The notes under the pieces: model-generated | Seen by the model: the letters and a program-made list of their open reading frames with translations, nothing else | Told to the model about the DNA's origin: nothing | Databases searched by the model: none | Made by a program: the position numbers and the translations under genes | Part shown: in pieces, positions 54,300 through 63,705 of the stretch | How positions within the stretch are numbered: the first letter of the stretch is position 1 | Layout: the number at the start of each line of letters is the position of its first letter | NCBI GenBank assembly: GCA_022496185.1 | Contig: WTXG01000209.1 | Span: 1-64,000, forward strand | Direction of reading: 5' to 3' | Length of the DNA stretch: 64,000 nucleotides | Origin: Multifurca ochricompacta | Taxonomy: Eukaryota; Basidiomycota; Agaricomycetes; Russulales; Russulaceae

Positions 54300-55036
54300 T
54301 GTCCTGGATGCGCATTTTTGCCATCCCGGACCGATTGAAAACCATCCTGAGGGCATCACGCGATTGCGTGTCTTGTAGAGTCGACCTTCTTTAACTTAGA
54401 TAAGATAAGGAGGAGTTCGGACCGATCTGACCCGGTCCACGCGATGCGAAGTAGTCGCTGCCCTATGCAGCAATGGACACTGATAGATACACGCGGCCTT
54501 TGTTTGAGTAATACAATTTGATGATTTGATTATAGAGTGATCTAAAGTAGTCTAGTATGTATTTTAGATAATGCCAGACCGGCGGAAAGGATCGCGCGTT
54601 GGTAAATAAGATGTGTCAGGGCACTCAGGAGAGCGGGCCACTGATAACTAATTAGATTTACATCGCACGCTCAATCGGTTTTGGTATTTCATAGAGTAGT
54701 ACTAGGACATATTTAAAGACACCCTGTAGCACGCTGCAGACCCCATCTTGTCCTCTTGGGGCTGTAGGTGCGCTTTATCACTTTATCTTTGTATTTACTT
54801 AGGCCCAACTAATCTTGTCCTCTTGGGGCTGTAGGCTCTTAGCAAAGTTCAATATAGGTCTATTCTTGCTGCATAAGCAAGGCAGAGTCCTCTGACTGCT
54901 TCAAGCCTTACGCGTGCATTAATCTCCGCGTTCTGGGCAGCTTCCGACTAGGATTTTATCACCTCTGAGTTTTACTACGACATTTACATCTTATCTAATC
55001 TAACATTGCAAGCGCGGGATAGAAGCACCCGTTACA
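54300..55036 (+). repeat. Gypsy 3' LTR
   Basis: 737 bp, matching the 5' LTR throughout by visual comparison; bounded on the right by the GCGAA duplication. Confidence 0.96.
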
Positions 55037-55041
55037 GCGAA

Positions 55042-56475
55042 GCACAAGCACAAATATCGTTGACGCTCAAGGATGAACCCCTGAGTACAGTCCTGTACGC
55101 GAAGACGGCCAAGGAATGCTGGGAGAAGTTATCAGTCCGTTATGAAGGCAAAGGAGAACAGAAGATCGTTTACCTTATCAACGACATATTCCGTTCCACC
55201 CTCTCGGACACAGAATCCCTCGAGCCCCAGATAAATGCCATTGTCAGGGCTGCCCATACCATATCCAACATCGGCTTGCCACTGGATGACAAGCTTGTCG
55301 CTTTCGCAATCATCTCCTCACTCCCAACCTCCCTATCCACTCTAAAAACCATCCTTTCTACAGCCAACCCCTCTTCCCTTACCGTTGAGCATGTCAAGTC
55401 ACAAATAATTCTCGATGAACAACGCCGCGTTCAAGAATCGGGCCTTGGAGTGACCGCTTACTTCGCGCGCTCGGCAAATACAGCTAAAAAGGGAAAAGAA
55501 AAGTCAGAAGAGGAGAAGACAAAGAAACACTGCACTCACTGTAAGAAGCGTGGCCATGTGGTGGAAGAGTGTTGGAAACTGGAGAAGGAAAATGAGGCCA
55601 AAGCGAGCAGCACCGGAGATGATACGCAGAAACCCCCAAACACTACAGCCAAAGTCGCATTTACTGGAGGCCAGGCACCTGCCAGCGACAGTGCACCGCA
55701 AGGGGACGGCCCCATACTCCTGTTCAAAGTGCTACAAGCCCTATCATCACGCATCGATCTCAATCAGCGATGGATCATCGACTCCGGAGCATCACGTACC
55801 ATGTGCTCCCATCGGAACTGGTTTTTCAATTTCAAAACACTCACCAATCCAGTAAAAATTGTCTTAGGCGACAACAGCAGTATCCTCGGCACCGGGATCG
55901 GTCGCATCCATGTCCGAATGACGGCAAATGGAAAGTGGAGTGATGCCATTCTCCAAGATGTCCTATATGTCCCAGAACTGCACGGAAACTTGTTATCTGT
56001 TGCCCAACTTGCCAGTCGCGGAGCCGATGTGCGTTTTACCAAGAACTCCTGTCAGATCTACAGTCAGACTGGAGTGCTTACCTGTGAGGGCCACCTCGAA
56101 GGCAACCTCTACACGATGGATGCCCGCACCGTAGCTCCGGAGAGAGTCCAGATCGCTCAGGTCGATGTTTTCCCAGTTGAAGGAGCCGAGGATAATGACG
56201 TAGCTTTGGTCGCAAGACACTCAGTGGCGAAAGCTGACCTACACACCTGGCACCGCCGCCTCAGCCATCTAAATGTCGATGCTGTTCTCCAAATGATGCG
56301 AAAGGGGATGGTTAAGGGGATGGACATTACCTCAAAAACCAGTCCACCTGTCCTCTGCGAACCGTGCCTCAAAGGGAAGCAAACACGTACTGAGATCCAG
56401 AGGGAAACTGGGACCAGATCAACCCAAAGTCCCGAAGAGTTTTTGTCACCGGCCTGCGCGAAAAATCCGAAGTGA
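55042..56475 (+). pseudogene. Copia gag-pol, middle portion: gag, protease, GAG-pre-integrase
   Basis: Continues the frame interrupted at 47,664. Gag region (LSTVLYAKTAKECWEKLSVRYEG, IISSLPTSLSTLKTIL), zinc knuckle CTHCKKRGHVVEEC (55,531-55,575), protease WIIDSGASRTMC (about 55,773), GAG-pre-integrase HTWHRRLSHLNVDAVLQMMRKG and CEPCLKGKQTR (56,240-56,390). After TRSTQ (about 56,425) the expected start of the integrase core is missing and the frame runs into TGA at 56,473. Apparent open reading upstream of 55,037 lies in the gypsy LTR and is not part of the gene. Confidence 0.9.
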
Positions 56476-58895
56476 CTCACCATCTACAACGCTTCGTAGC
56501 TCGCGCAGAAGTCGAAACAGGTCAGCGAGTAAGAGTGCTGCGCACAGATGGAGGGGGCGAATACATCGCCACCGCGGCCCAGAGGTTCCTACAAGACAAA
56601 GGCATCAAACACGAAATGACGACGCCGGACACACCTCAGCATAATGGAGTCGCAGAGCGCATGAACCGGACGCTTCTCGATAAAGTCCGGACGATGCTCA
56701 TTGATGCGGATTTGCCTGACACTTACTGGTACGACGCTTTAGAGTACGCAGCTTATCTGCACAATGTCACACCCACCCGCGCCCTGGAGGACTCCACCCC
56801 TGATGAAGCTTGGAGTGGCAATAAACCTGACATTTCCTGTTTGCGTGTTTTCGGCTGCAGAGTGTTTGTGCACATCCCAGCGAAGTATTGCACCAAGCTC
56901 GGTGCGCGGTCCATCTTGTGCACATTCTTGGGGTATGCTCGGAGTCGCAAAGCTTATCGTCTAGTGCATCGCCCAACGGGCCGTTTCTATGAGTCGCGCG
57001 ATGTCGTATTCAATGAAGGGGGGCCAGCCAGTGAAAGAGTCGTCATCGAATTCGACAATACAGAGCCCAGTGAGGGCGATAAAAACGAAAACATTATAGA
57101 GCCGCTACCTAATACACCAGTGCAAAACCCTAGCCAACTTCAGCAAAGTAGTGACAGCGAAGTAGAAAGTGCACTCACAGAGACCCCCGCATCCGCACCG
57201 ACATCGACACCAACGCCTATCACCACCCGACCAAAGCGAACCGCGCGCCCCCCTATCCGCGACGATGACCCTCATTACTCTGTTAGTTCCTACAAAACAA
57301 AAGGGAACCCTACAGAGCAAGCCAACATCGCACAACCTGAGTTAGCAAGTGACCCACGCACCTTCAAAGAAGCTATGGCGCGACTCGACGCCGGCGAATG
57401 GGAAGCTGCTTGCCAGGAAGAGATGCGATCGTTCGAGGCCATGGGAGTGTACGAAGTCGTCAAACGTCCCACAGGGCGCAAGGTGGTTGGCAGCAAATGG
57501 GTGTTCCGCACGAAGCGTGGGCCAACTGGAGAGGTCTTGAGGCACAAGGCTCGTATTGTCGCACAGGGATTCACTCAAGTCGAGGGAGTCGACTATGATG
57601 AAACATTCGCCCCAGTGGCAAAGTTTGCATCGCTTCGCGCAATCCTCGCACTAGCAACTGAATACAACCTGGAAGTTCACCAAATGGATGTGAAGTCAGC
57701 ATACCTGAATGGCGAACTAAAGGAAGAAATTTACATGGAGCCACCTCCTGGTTTTGACGTTCCCGAGGGGATGGTACTCCGACTTATCAAGGCGGTCTAT
57801 GGAACAAAGCAAGGCGGCCGCGTCTGGTATCAAGACATCAGAGCTAAGCTTGAAAACATAGGATACCAACGCACCGAAGCCGACCATGCAGTTTTCGTCC
57901 GCCACAGAAACGCAAAGTCCTCTATCATTGCTCTCTATGTTGACGACATCACCATGGTGTCGAAGGACCTAAAGGAGATCAATGAAGACAAAGAGGCACT
58001 CGGAAATGCCTATGAGATGACTGACCTGGGCGAAATCACCTGGATTCTTGGGATGCACATCACGCGCGACCGCGAGGCCGGATGGATGGCGCTCTCCCAA
58101 GAAAAATACATCGAAGAAATCTTGACGCGTTTTGGCAAATCCGACGTGCAACCCATTAGCACCCCCACCCTCGCAAACGAGCATCTAAGGAAACTCGACT
58201 CACCAACAGTTGATGTCAAAAGGTACCAGCAAGCAATCGGCGCCTTGATGTACCCTATGCTCGGCACCCGTCCTGACCTAGCATACACTATTGCAGTGCT
58301 CGGGAGGCATGCTGCGAACCCTGGGGAAGAGCATCAGCAAGCTCTAAACCGCACTTTCCATTACCTTAGAGCTACGAGCGGCGCGAAGCTTGTCTTCAAA
58401 CGTGACGCACCTAAGGGAACTGAGCTGTACGGCTATGTCGACGCTGACTGGGCCAGTGACGTGAACGATCGGAAGTCCACATCGGGTTTCGTTTTCCTAC
58501 TTGCTGGAGGAGCCATTAGCTGGAGCTCTAAGAAGCAACCATCCATCGCGCTATCGAGCACTGAAGCCGAGTATATTGCTGGAGCTCATGCTGCAAAAGA
58601 AGCTGTCTGGTTACGTTGGTTACTAGCTGAGATCCACCAGAAAAGCGACTCACCAACAACCCTCTGCATGGACAATCAATCTGCAATATCCGTTGCCCGA
58701 AACCCCGAGTTCCATGATCGCACCAAACACATCGAGATAAGGCATCACTTCTTGAGGCACATGTGCGAAAACCAAGTCATCGAATTGAAATATGTGCCGA
58801 TGGAAGAGCAACTTGCCGACGTGTTGACAAAGGGCCTTGTCCGCGAGAAACACGAGAAGTTCATAGATGCGATGGGAGTTCAGCGTGCAGGCTAA
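56472..58895 (+). CDS. Copia pol: integrase C-part, RT, RNase H
   Basis: 807 codons in the frame that copia pol re-enters after the deletion; codons just before 56,472 (RVFVTGLREKSEV) belong to it. Integrase second Asp in RVLRTDGGGEY and Glu in NGVAERMNRT are kept, the first catalytic Asp is lost with the deletion. RT: KWVFRTKRGPTGEVLRHKARIVAQGF, VHQMDVKSAYLNGEL, ALYVDDITMV (YVDD 57,936-57,947). RNase H: GYVDADWASDVNDRKSTSG, SSKKQPSIALSSTEAEYIA, HIEIRHHFLRH. Ends with EQLADVLTKGL, seven bases before the 3' LTR. No stop in 2.4 kb. Confidence 0.93.
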   Translation: MTHHLQRFVARAEVETGQRVRVLRTDGGGEYIATAAQRFLQDKGIKHEMTTPDTPQHNGVAERMNRTLLDKVRTMLIDADLPDTYWYDALEYAAYLHNVTPTRALEDSTPDEAWSGNKPDISCLRVFGCRVFVHIPAKYCTKLGARSILCTFLGYARSRKAYRLVHRPTGRFYESRDVVFNEGGPASERVVIEFDNTEPSEGDKNENIIEPLPNTPVQNPSQLQQSSDSEVESALTETPASAPTSTPTPITTRPKRTARPPIRDDDPHYSVSSYKTKGNPTEQANIAQPELASDPRTFKEAMARLDAGEWEAACQEEMRSFEAMGVYEVVKRPTGRKVVGSKWVFRTKRGPTGEVLRHKARIVAQGFTQVEGVDYDETFAPVAKFASLRAILALATEYNLEVHQMDVKSAYLNGELKEEIYMEPPPGFDVPEGMVLRLIKAVYGTKQGGRVWYQDIRAKLENIGYQRTEADHAVFVRHRNAKSSIIALYVDDITMVSKDLKEINEDKEALGNAYEMTDLGEITWILGMHITRDREAGWMALSQEKYIEEILTRFGKSDVQPISTPTLANEHLRKLDSPTVDVKRYQQAIGALMYPMLGTRPDLAYTIAVLGRHAANPGEEHQQALNRTFHYLRATSGAKLVFKRDAPKGTELYGYVDADWASDVNDRKSTSGFVFLLAGGAISWSSKKQPSIALSSTEAEYIAGAHAAKEAVWLRWLLAEIHQKSDSPTTLCMDNQSAISVARNPEFHDRTKHIEIRHHFLRHMCENQVIELKYVPMEEQLADVLTKGLVREKHEKFIDAMGVQRAG

Positions 58896-58902
58896 GGGGG
58901 CG

Positions 58903-59212
58903 TGTTGGAAGTGCAGCCATAGCACGCAATCAATTGATACCGGAGATGGCGGCCCGAGTCCGATCACTACCGTATCAACACAACGCAATATTCAGAGCAC
59001 GCGGGTCGTGCAATTTTCCTTTATCATAAAGACTCAGTAGCATAGTTAGAAACCTCAGTCTTTCTATTCCAAAGACTGAGGTCAGTACTCTCTGTGTTAC
59101 AGCTACATTATTACTTTACTGATTCATTGTGTAGCTACGCATTAATAGGTATTAACAAATCATACAGTCTTTCTATTCCAAAGACTGAGCTACGCATTAA
59201 TAGCTCGCTACA
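58903..59212 (+). repeat. Copia 3' LTR
   Basis: 310 bp; relative to the 5' LTR it has a 10-bp insertion near 58,985-58,995 (CAATATTCAG region) and a few base changes. Both hairpins are intact. Confidence 0.95.
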
Positions 59213-59404
59213 ATTTCGGCTCGACGAACTCGGGGCTCGTGGGTCTCAGCGCTTCACATGACATGATTCCATGACACAGGTTCAATCAATCGATCTGTAT
59301 CAAGGGAGCTAGTATGCATTATTCTGGCCCAGCGTAAGTTGACAGTGAATTAATAAGACCAATGCAGCGAAAAAATGCCCGGCGAGATGGCACTGTCATG
59401 CCAG
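59213..59404. other. Unassigned segment right of copia
   Basis: Starts with the right ATTTC duplication (59,213-59,217), but the following 180 nt (GGCTCGACGAACTCGGGGCTC, CACATGACATGATTCC) do not match the other unit spacers. Probably an older insertion or divergent spacer; no ORF or RNA recognised. Confidence 0.4.
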
Positions 59405-60129
59405 TTAGCGTTAGTGAGCCTGTGCCACGTTTTCGATGGGCCAAAATCGCGGCGCCACAAGCTGCGAACAGGAGGCAATGTTGAAACCATGAGCGCTCCG
59501 AGGCAGGTGGCTCTAAAGCGTATGAAATAAGGCTGTACAAGGCAAGGTTCTAAAGTATGCAAAGCTGTCGTGGCGAAAAACAAACAAACAAACAAACAAA
59601 CATGCAAAGCGCGCGCTCTAAGATACATGGTTTGTGAGTAATTTTGAGTTCGTTTAAGGGTTAGTGGGACCGGTAAGCGTGAGAGACATCAGATTTTCAT
59701 TTTTATTGCGCCTCAGCTCGATGCTGTGCTTTCAAGCGGCGTCTCAGTGTTGAGGGTGGTGTTAGAACCGGTTTGCGCTCTATCACCCTGTCATTCGTCG
59801 GTAGTACTCTCCGACGGGGCTTCCCGGAACTGGAACCAGAGGGTAACACCTCATTTTCATCACCAGCCATGCCACCGACTAGGTCGCTGCCACCCTCCCG
59901 CGAATCCCCACCCTGAGCGAAAATCTGCGGCGGGGCGGCCTTGTTGGTGATCTTGAATTGTGGGTCTTTCTGTGGGCCTTTCTTTGAAGAGGAGATGGCT
60001 GTTGCCGGTGTGGATTGTCGTCGTGCTGACTCGCCAGTGTTAGTGGTAGTAAGAGAGGTAGTTGAAGGTGCTCAAGGTGACCGGGTCATTCGGGGAGCGA
60101 AGTGGATTTGAGTTCTCGGTTAGAGAGTC
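59405..60129 (+). pseudogene. Short Y module Y8, left part
   Basis: Left edge GAGCGCTCCGAGGCAGGTGGC, an (AAAC)6 microsatellite at 59,577-59,601, then the minus-strand acidic-gene fragment 60,055-59,720 and the shared junction GTAAGAGAGGTAGTTGAAGGTGCTC, leading into the IML2 fragment (GAGCGAAGTGGATTTGAGTTCTCGG). Interrupted at 60,129 by a LINE. Confidence 0.65.
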
Positions 60130-60890
60130 TTTTTTTTTTGACTTTATTACGCGCTTCAGGGCCTATGCTCAGATCACGCGGCTACTACTAGGGACATAGT
60201 AACCACTGTGGAGGGGGTGGAGAGAACAATGAAGTTCAATAGTAAAACCCCGCCGGGGAAAGCAGTTTAAGTAAGTGTGTGGAAAATAATGAAAGGTAGA
60301 GAGTAAGAGGAAAGAGAGACTGGCAAAGAAGTTTTTACCTACGACCCTCGATATCACCTGCTCGGCATAATCCGGCTCCCGGGGTTGCTCCGACGAAAAG
60401 GGCCTTGTGAAGGCCCGCGTATCTTAAATGAATGTGAAGAGAATAGTCCACTGGGGTGGGTCCAGGGCCCAGCGCGGGAGAAACTGGAGGACCTCCTGTC
60501 TGGCGGCGTAGAGTGGGCAGTCAGTAGGATGTGGAGGGGGAGGAGTCCTCGCAGGTACACAGTCGAGCGCTGCTCGGCAATGAAGGCGTTGTTGAACCGG
60601 GAAAGGATCAGGATAGGCCGGACCGGATCAGAGGTGACCGGTGTTGACCGGTGTTGCCGGTGCAGATTGTAATGATGACATTCCCCTTGTTTATTATGAT
60701 TACTTATGATTAAGACATAATCCGTTTTTGACCATTCATAACTGAATTATCTTGCTACCTGAGTAGCGCTTATCTAACCTCAGCTGCGTTTTATCAGGCA
60801 TGGCCTGTGGCAAGATGCATGGCAGTGGAGGTGGTAAGCCGGCTGAATGAGACAGGCTGGGGTCTAGTCACGGCGGACCGGTTAAACCCG
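60130..60890 (-). mobile_element. LINE inserted into Y8 (itself carrying an LTR)
   Basis: Flanked by TCTCGGTTAGAGAGTC (60,114-60,129) and TCTCGGTTGGAGAGTC (60,891-60,906), a 16-bp duplication with one mismatch. Poly-T at 60,130-60,139, the complement of CCTGAAGCGCGTAATAAA, then degraded C-terminal coding region on minus. LTR family G interrupts it at 60,590-60,782. Confidence 0.8.
60590..60782 (+). mobile_element. LTR family G copy nested in the LINE
   Basis: 193 bp from TGTTGAACCGGG to TATCTAACCTCA, an internally shortened version of the 520-bp element at 6,958-7,477, in opposite orientation. CCGGTGTTGACCGGTGTTGCCGG is a local duplication. Flanking bases do not show a clear target duplication. 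Confidence 0.6.
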
Positions 60891-61435
60891 TCTCGGTTGG
60901 AGAGTCGGATCGCGATGTTGCATGATGAGATTGTGCTCAAGCGTGAGTTGCTTGGTATTGAGTTTGGTGAATAGACAGAAAGAAACAAGATTCCAATTTT
61001 TTATTTTTATTTTTCTTATTCCTTTTTTGTTTCTGCTTTGTTTTTTTCGATGTAAGAGTAGTGGTAACAAGTGGTGAACAAATGGTGTGGGAAATAATAT
61101 TGAAGCTCTACTCGGAGTGACCCGGGAAGTAAGGAAAAGGGCGGGCCGATTACCTTGGACCTTGGACCTTGGACTTTGAACCTTGGACTTCATTCCTTCA
61201 ATCCCCACTTCATACTGTTTCGAATGCGCATCAAAAAAAAAAACCGCCAAACCAAGTTTTCTCATGACCATGTACGTAATAAGTTCCGTTGAGGGGGTTT
61301 TTTTTTTGTTTCATTTTTCAGTGTTCAGTTCCACCGTTTCTTCTTTTATCAGGCCTCATTTTTTATAATCGCCGCCATCTTTTTGTATATGACAGAAAAC
61401 AAATACCGACTGAACAGGGTTAGTACCCTACTGGA
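60891..61435 (+). pseudogene. Short Y module Y8, right part
   Basis: IML2 3' end fragment ([25 protein letters not shown], stop at 60,972) resuming after the LINE, followed by the module tail with a short tandem repeat of ACCTTGG at 61,156-61,180. Non-functional. Confidence 0.65.
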
Positions 61436-61940
61436 TACTTCGTGCCCTTGACCCCGACGTGTCGTTCTGACGGAGAAAGGTGGGATGACTGGGCGGCACA
61501 GAAATCACACGTCAAACTAGCTCTCTTGTCGGTGGCCAATCCCGGCCGAGTGCAGAATATTTGTGAATGGTTTGTGCCTACTCACCCTCCCCCCTTAGCA
61601 CTGAGCCAACCGCGACCATATCAGGGCGCCTTGCTTGACTTGCTACGCGTATTAGTTGGGGCTACTCCCTTATTATGGAGAATGGGCAGTCTCTGAAAGC
61701 ACTTCCTCCTGCACGCAGAAAGCATGCATGGGACTAGATTTCCCTGCGAAGGGGAATGGCCTACTTACATCTCTCACTGAACTCGTTCAATAATTCCGCC
61801 CTTGTCGTCCAAAGTATCTCTATTGGCTACTAGCTAGCTTGGGACAAACCCTACACGCTTTTCAACGGTACCCCCACCCGTAGCTAGACCCGACGTGAAG
61901 ACAGTACGGCTCGTGGCCCAATTTCGACAGGATCTCATCC
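61436..61940. repeat. Y tail and conserved 3' flank of ZF9
   Basis: Y outer tail (GACCCCGACGTGTCGTTC) goes directly into GGCCAATCCCGGCCGAGTGCAG and the downstream block, again without the copia-related LTR. No gene. Confidence 0.55.
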
Positions 61941-62864
61941 TTACTTGAAAATCTGGTCGTACAGCGATTCGTGTTTCTTCAAAACATGCTTTTTGTACGT
62001 ATAAAGCCTCCCCCCTCTCCACATGAAATCTAGACACACGTCACACCGCTCTTTTGACTTGTGATTGTCTCTTTTGTGTCGGTTCAGGCCCTGTGGTTGC
62101 TTGTAATGGGAACCACATGATGTGCACTGAAATCGTTTCCTAGCAGTTTGGTTCCTCTTTGCGCCTCGATTCTGCGGGAGAGCACCTTTCAGGGAGGGCG
62201 GTATGGTACAGTCTGGGACTGGTTGGGCAGGCTGCTGGGTGTCGACTGGGAAGTGGTCGTTGTTGAGAGCCTGTGATGGTGCTTTCGGGACAGGGAAGTG
62301 GTCCAGAAGGAAGCCCCCAGTCTCTAAAGCCATGAATTGCTGCAAACGTGTGTCTAGGACCGGTTGGACTGTTCTCTGGGTGTCTATGTCGAAGTAGTAG
62401 TCGTTCAGGGCCTGTGATGGTGGGAAATGGTTCGGAAGGAACGCTCCAGTCTCTAGAACCGTGAGTGGCGGCAACGCTGCGTCTCCGATAGAGGTCTGAT
62501 TCTTCTATGAATACCAGTAAGTCCCGTAGCGACTTGGAAAAAAAATTTAATTTTGACGTACCTTGTAGGGCTCGAAGAGCTCTGTTGAGGGCAAATAATA
62601 TTGGGGGTCAGAAATTGTAAAATCTCTGAATTCCAACAATTCCTCGACATGTATATTATCCTCCGTGGTAGATGTGGGTTGGTTGTCTATGCTCGCCTGC
62701 AGAAATTAATTTTATTCGTAGGTCCTACTCTCGAATTAGTAGGAAATTGAACTCACTTGAACAGGGTTGATATTGCAGATGTCAATGGAAAGCGGGTACC
62801 GGAAATATTTACGGGTTTCTAGAGGGGTTATCTGGGGCGTTAGGGAGTGTTGAAGTATGTTCAT
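61941..62864 (-). CDS. ZF9: two-finger C2H2 zinc-finger protein
   Basis: Model: exon 1 62,864-62,757 (36 codons), exon 2 62,696-62,562 (45 codons), exon 3 62,495-61,941 (185 codons with stop): 265 residues, introns 60 and 66 nt, donors GTGAGT and GTACGT. Two internal repeats, the first shortened (FPPSQALNDYYFDIDTQR). Fingers CTSCGSHYKQPQGLNRHKRDNH and CDVCLDFMWRGGRLYTYKKHVLKKH. It pairs with ZF8, whose third repeat and frameshift it lacks. Confidence 0.75.
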
Positions 62865-63189
62865 CCTTCTGCCGTATGAAGCACTACTGGGGACAATTTA
62901 CAGTATCAGAACAGAATTTATATCTTCTGAACGTGTTTGCTTCCTCGTAGTTAGATGGGTGCCATTGGCGCCTGTCTTATTTCTTGATGTGGTACGGAAC
63001 AGTCGAAAGAACCTGAAAGCGCCGAGGACCTTGGCCCTGCCAGTGATTGAACTTTACTGCAATAGGGAACGGCGGTTTCTCGTACAGGTAGCACTACAGT
63101 ACTTATATTTTTAATCAGGGTAGCATAAGAGGGTCAGCAGGGAGATTGGGCACCGGTTTTTCAGGGTCTTGCATACCGAGGGTTGTCGA
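62865..63189. repeat. 5' spacer of ZF9 unit
   Basis: Upstream block close to that of ZF7 (GGGGACAATTTACAGTATCAG, GTAGCACTACAGTAC). No gene; the 85-codon plus-strand frame here is not conserved in the other copies. Confidence 0.5.
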
Positions 63190-63334
63190 TCCATTATGGA
63201 CGGTCTCTCACTTGCGTGATAGCTCACTTACTAACCTTTTCATGTGGTTCATTTCAATGTAAATTATTGGGGTATTTACGACCACTTTTACTTGTAGTAG
63301 CTGCACACGGAATATAAATTGGATTCAAAAAAAA
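63190..63334 (+). mobile_element. LINE tail fragment, divergent subfamily
   Basis: Sister of 41,661-41,797: GTAGTAGCTGCACACGG, AATATAAATTGGATTC and a short poly(A) at 63,327-63,335. Lacks the 210-bp insert present upstream in the sister. Confidence 0.55.
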
Positions 63335-63705
63335 ATGAAGTTCCAGATCCACTTTTCACCCTTAGAAGTACAAACATCTCAACCCGGCCGCGAGTGTCAG
63401 AGGTGTGGCTGACATTATTTCTGTAGTTATTTCTTTCACCCGTTAACTAGTAGGTGGTAAAGACTAATTAAATATCTAGTTTTGAACATTACAACTGCGC
63501 TCAACAGTGCGCCCCCCCAAAGGAATTGATGATTTATCTTATACCTGATGAGTAGTGATCGGCCGGAAAGAGTACTTTAATTAAGGAGATAAATGATGAC
63601 AAGGGGCAAGGTGGAAAGCGCCGAAAACAGGAGAGAATAGGCCGCGAGTCAGGTGGTTTGTAGTTTCCATGGTCGCCAGTAACGTAATTTAACCAATATA
63701 TCCGC
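63335..63705. repeat. Degraded spacer with LTR-G scraps
   Basis: Shares GTGGCTGACATTATTTCTGTAG and GATGAGTAGTGATCGG with 42,160-42,290, then CAATATATCCGCAAATGG as in other spacers. No gene. Confidence 0.4.

Larger units (their letters stand above)
47665..55036 (+). mobile_element. Ty3/gypsy chromovirus, 7,372 bp, identical LTRs, 5-bp TSD
   Basis: Two 737-bp LTRs (47,665-48,401 and 54,300-55,036), starting TGTCCTGGATG and ending CACCCGTTACA, look identical by eye. TSD GCGAA at 47,660-47,664 and 55,037-55,041. A polypurine tract GAGAAGGGGGGT precedes the 3' LTR. Order gag, protease, RT, RNase H, integrase, chromodomain defines the chromovirus branch. It is the youngest large insertion in the window. 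Confidence 0.96.
47043..59212 (+). mobile_element. Ty1/copia retrotransposon with LTRs and 5-bp TSD, interrupted by a gypsy element
   Basis: 5' LTR 47,043-47,342 (300 bp) and 3' LTR 58,903-59,212 (310 bp) both run TGTTGGAAGTG...AGCTCGCTACA. TSD ATTTC at 47,038-47,042 and 59,213-59,217. The LTRs differ by a few substitutions and a 10-bp indel. A polypurine AAGGGGGCG precedes the 3' LTR. Removing the gypsy insertion and one 5-bp duplication leaves about 4.8 kb, normal for copia. Domain order gag, protease, integrase, RT, RNase H identifies copia. I could not assign a primer-binding site with confidence. Confidence 0.95.

Noticed and set aside
55006..55041. Start of the long copia gag-pol frame at 55,006
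   Set aside because: These codons lie in the gypsy 3' LTR and TSD; the true upstream part of the gene is at 47,413-47,664.
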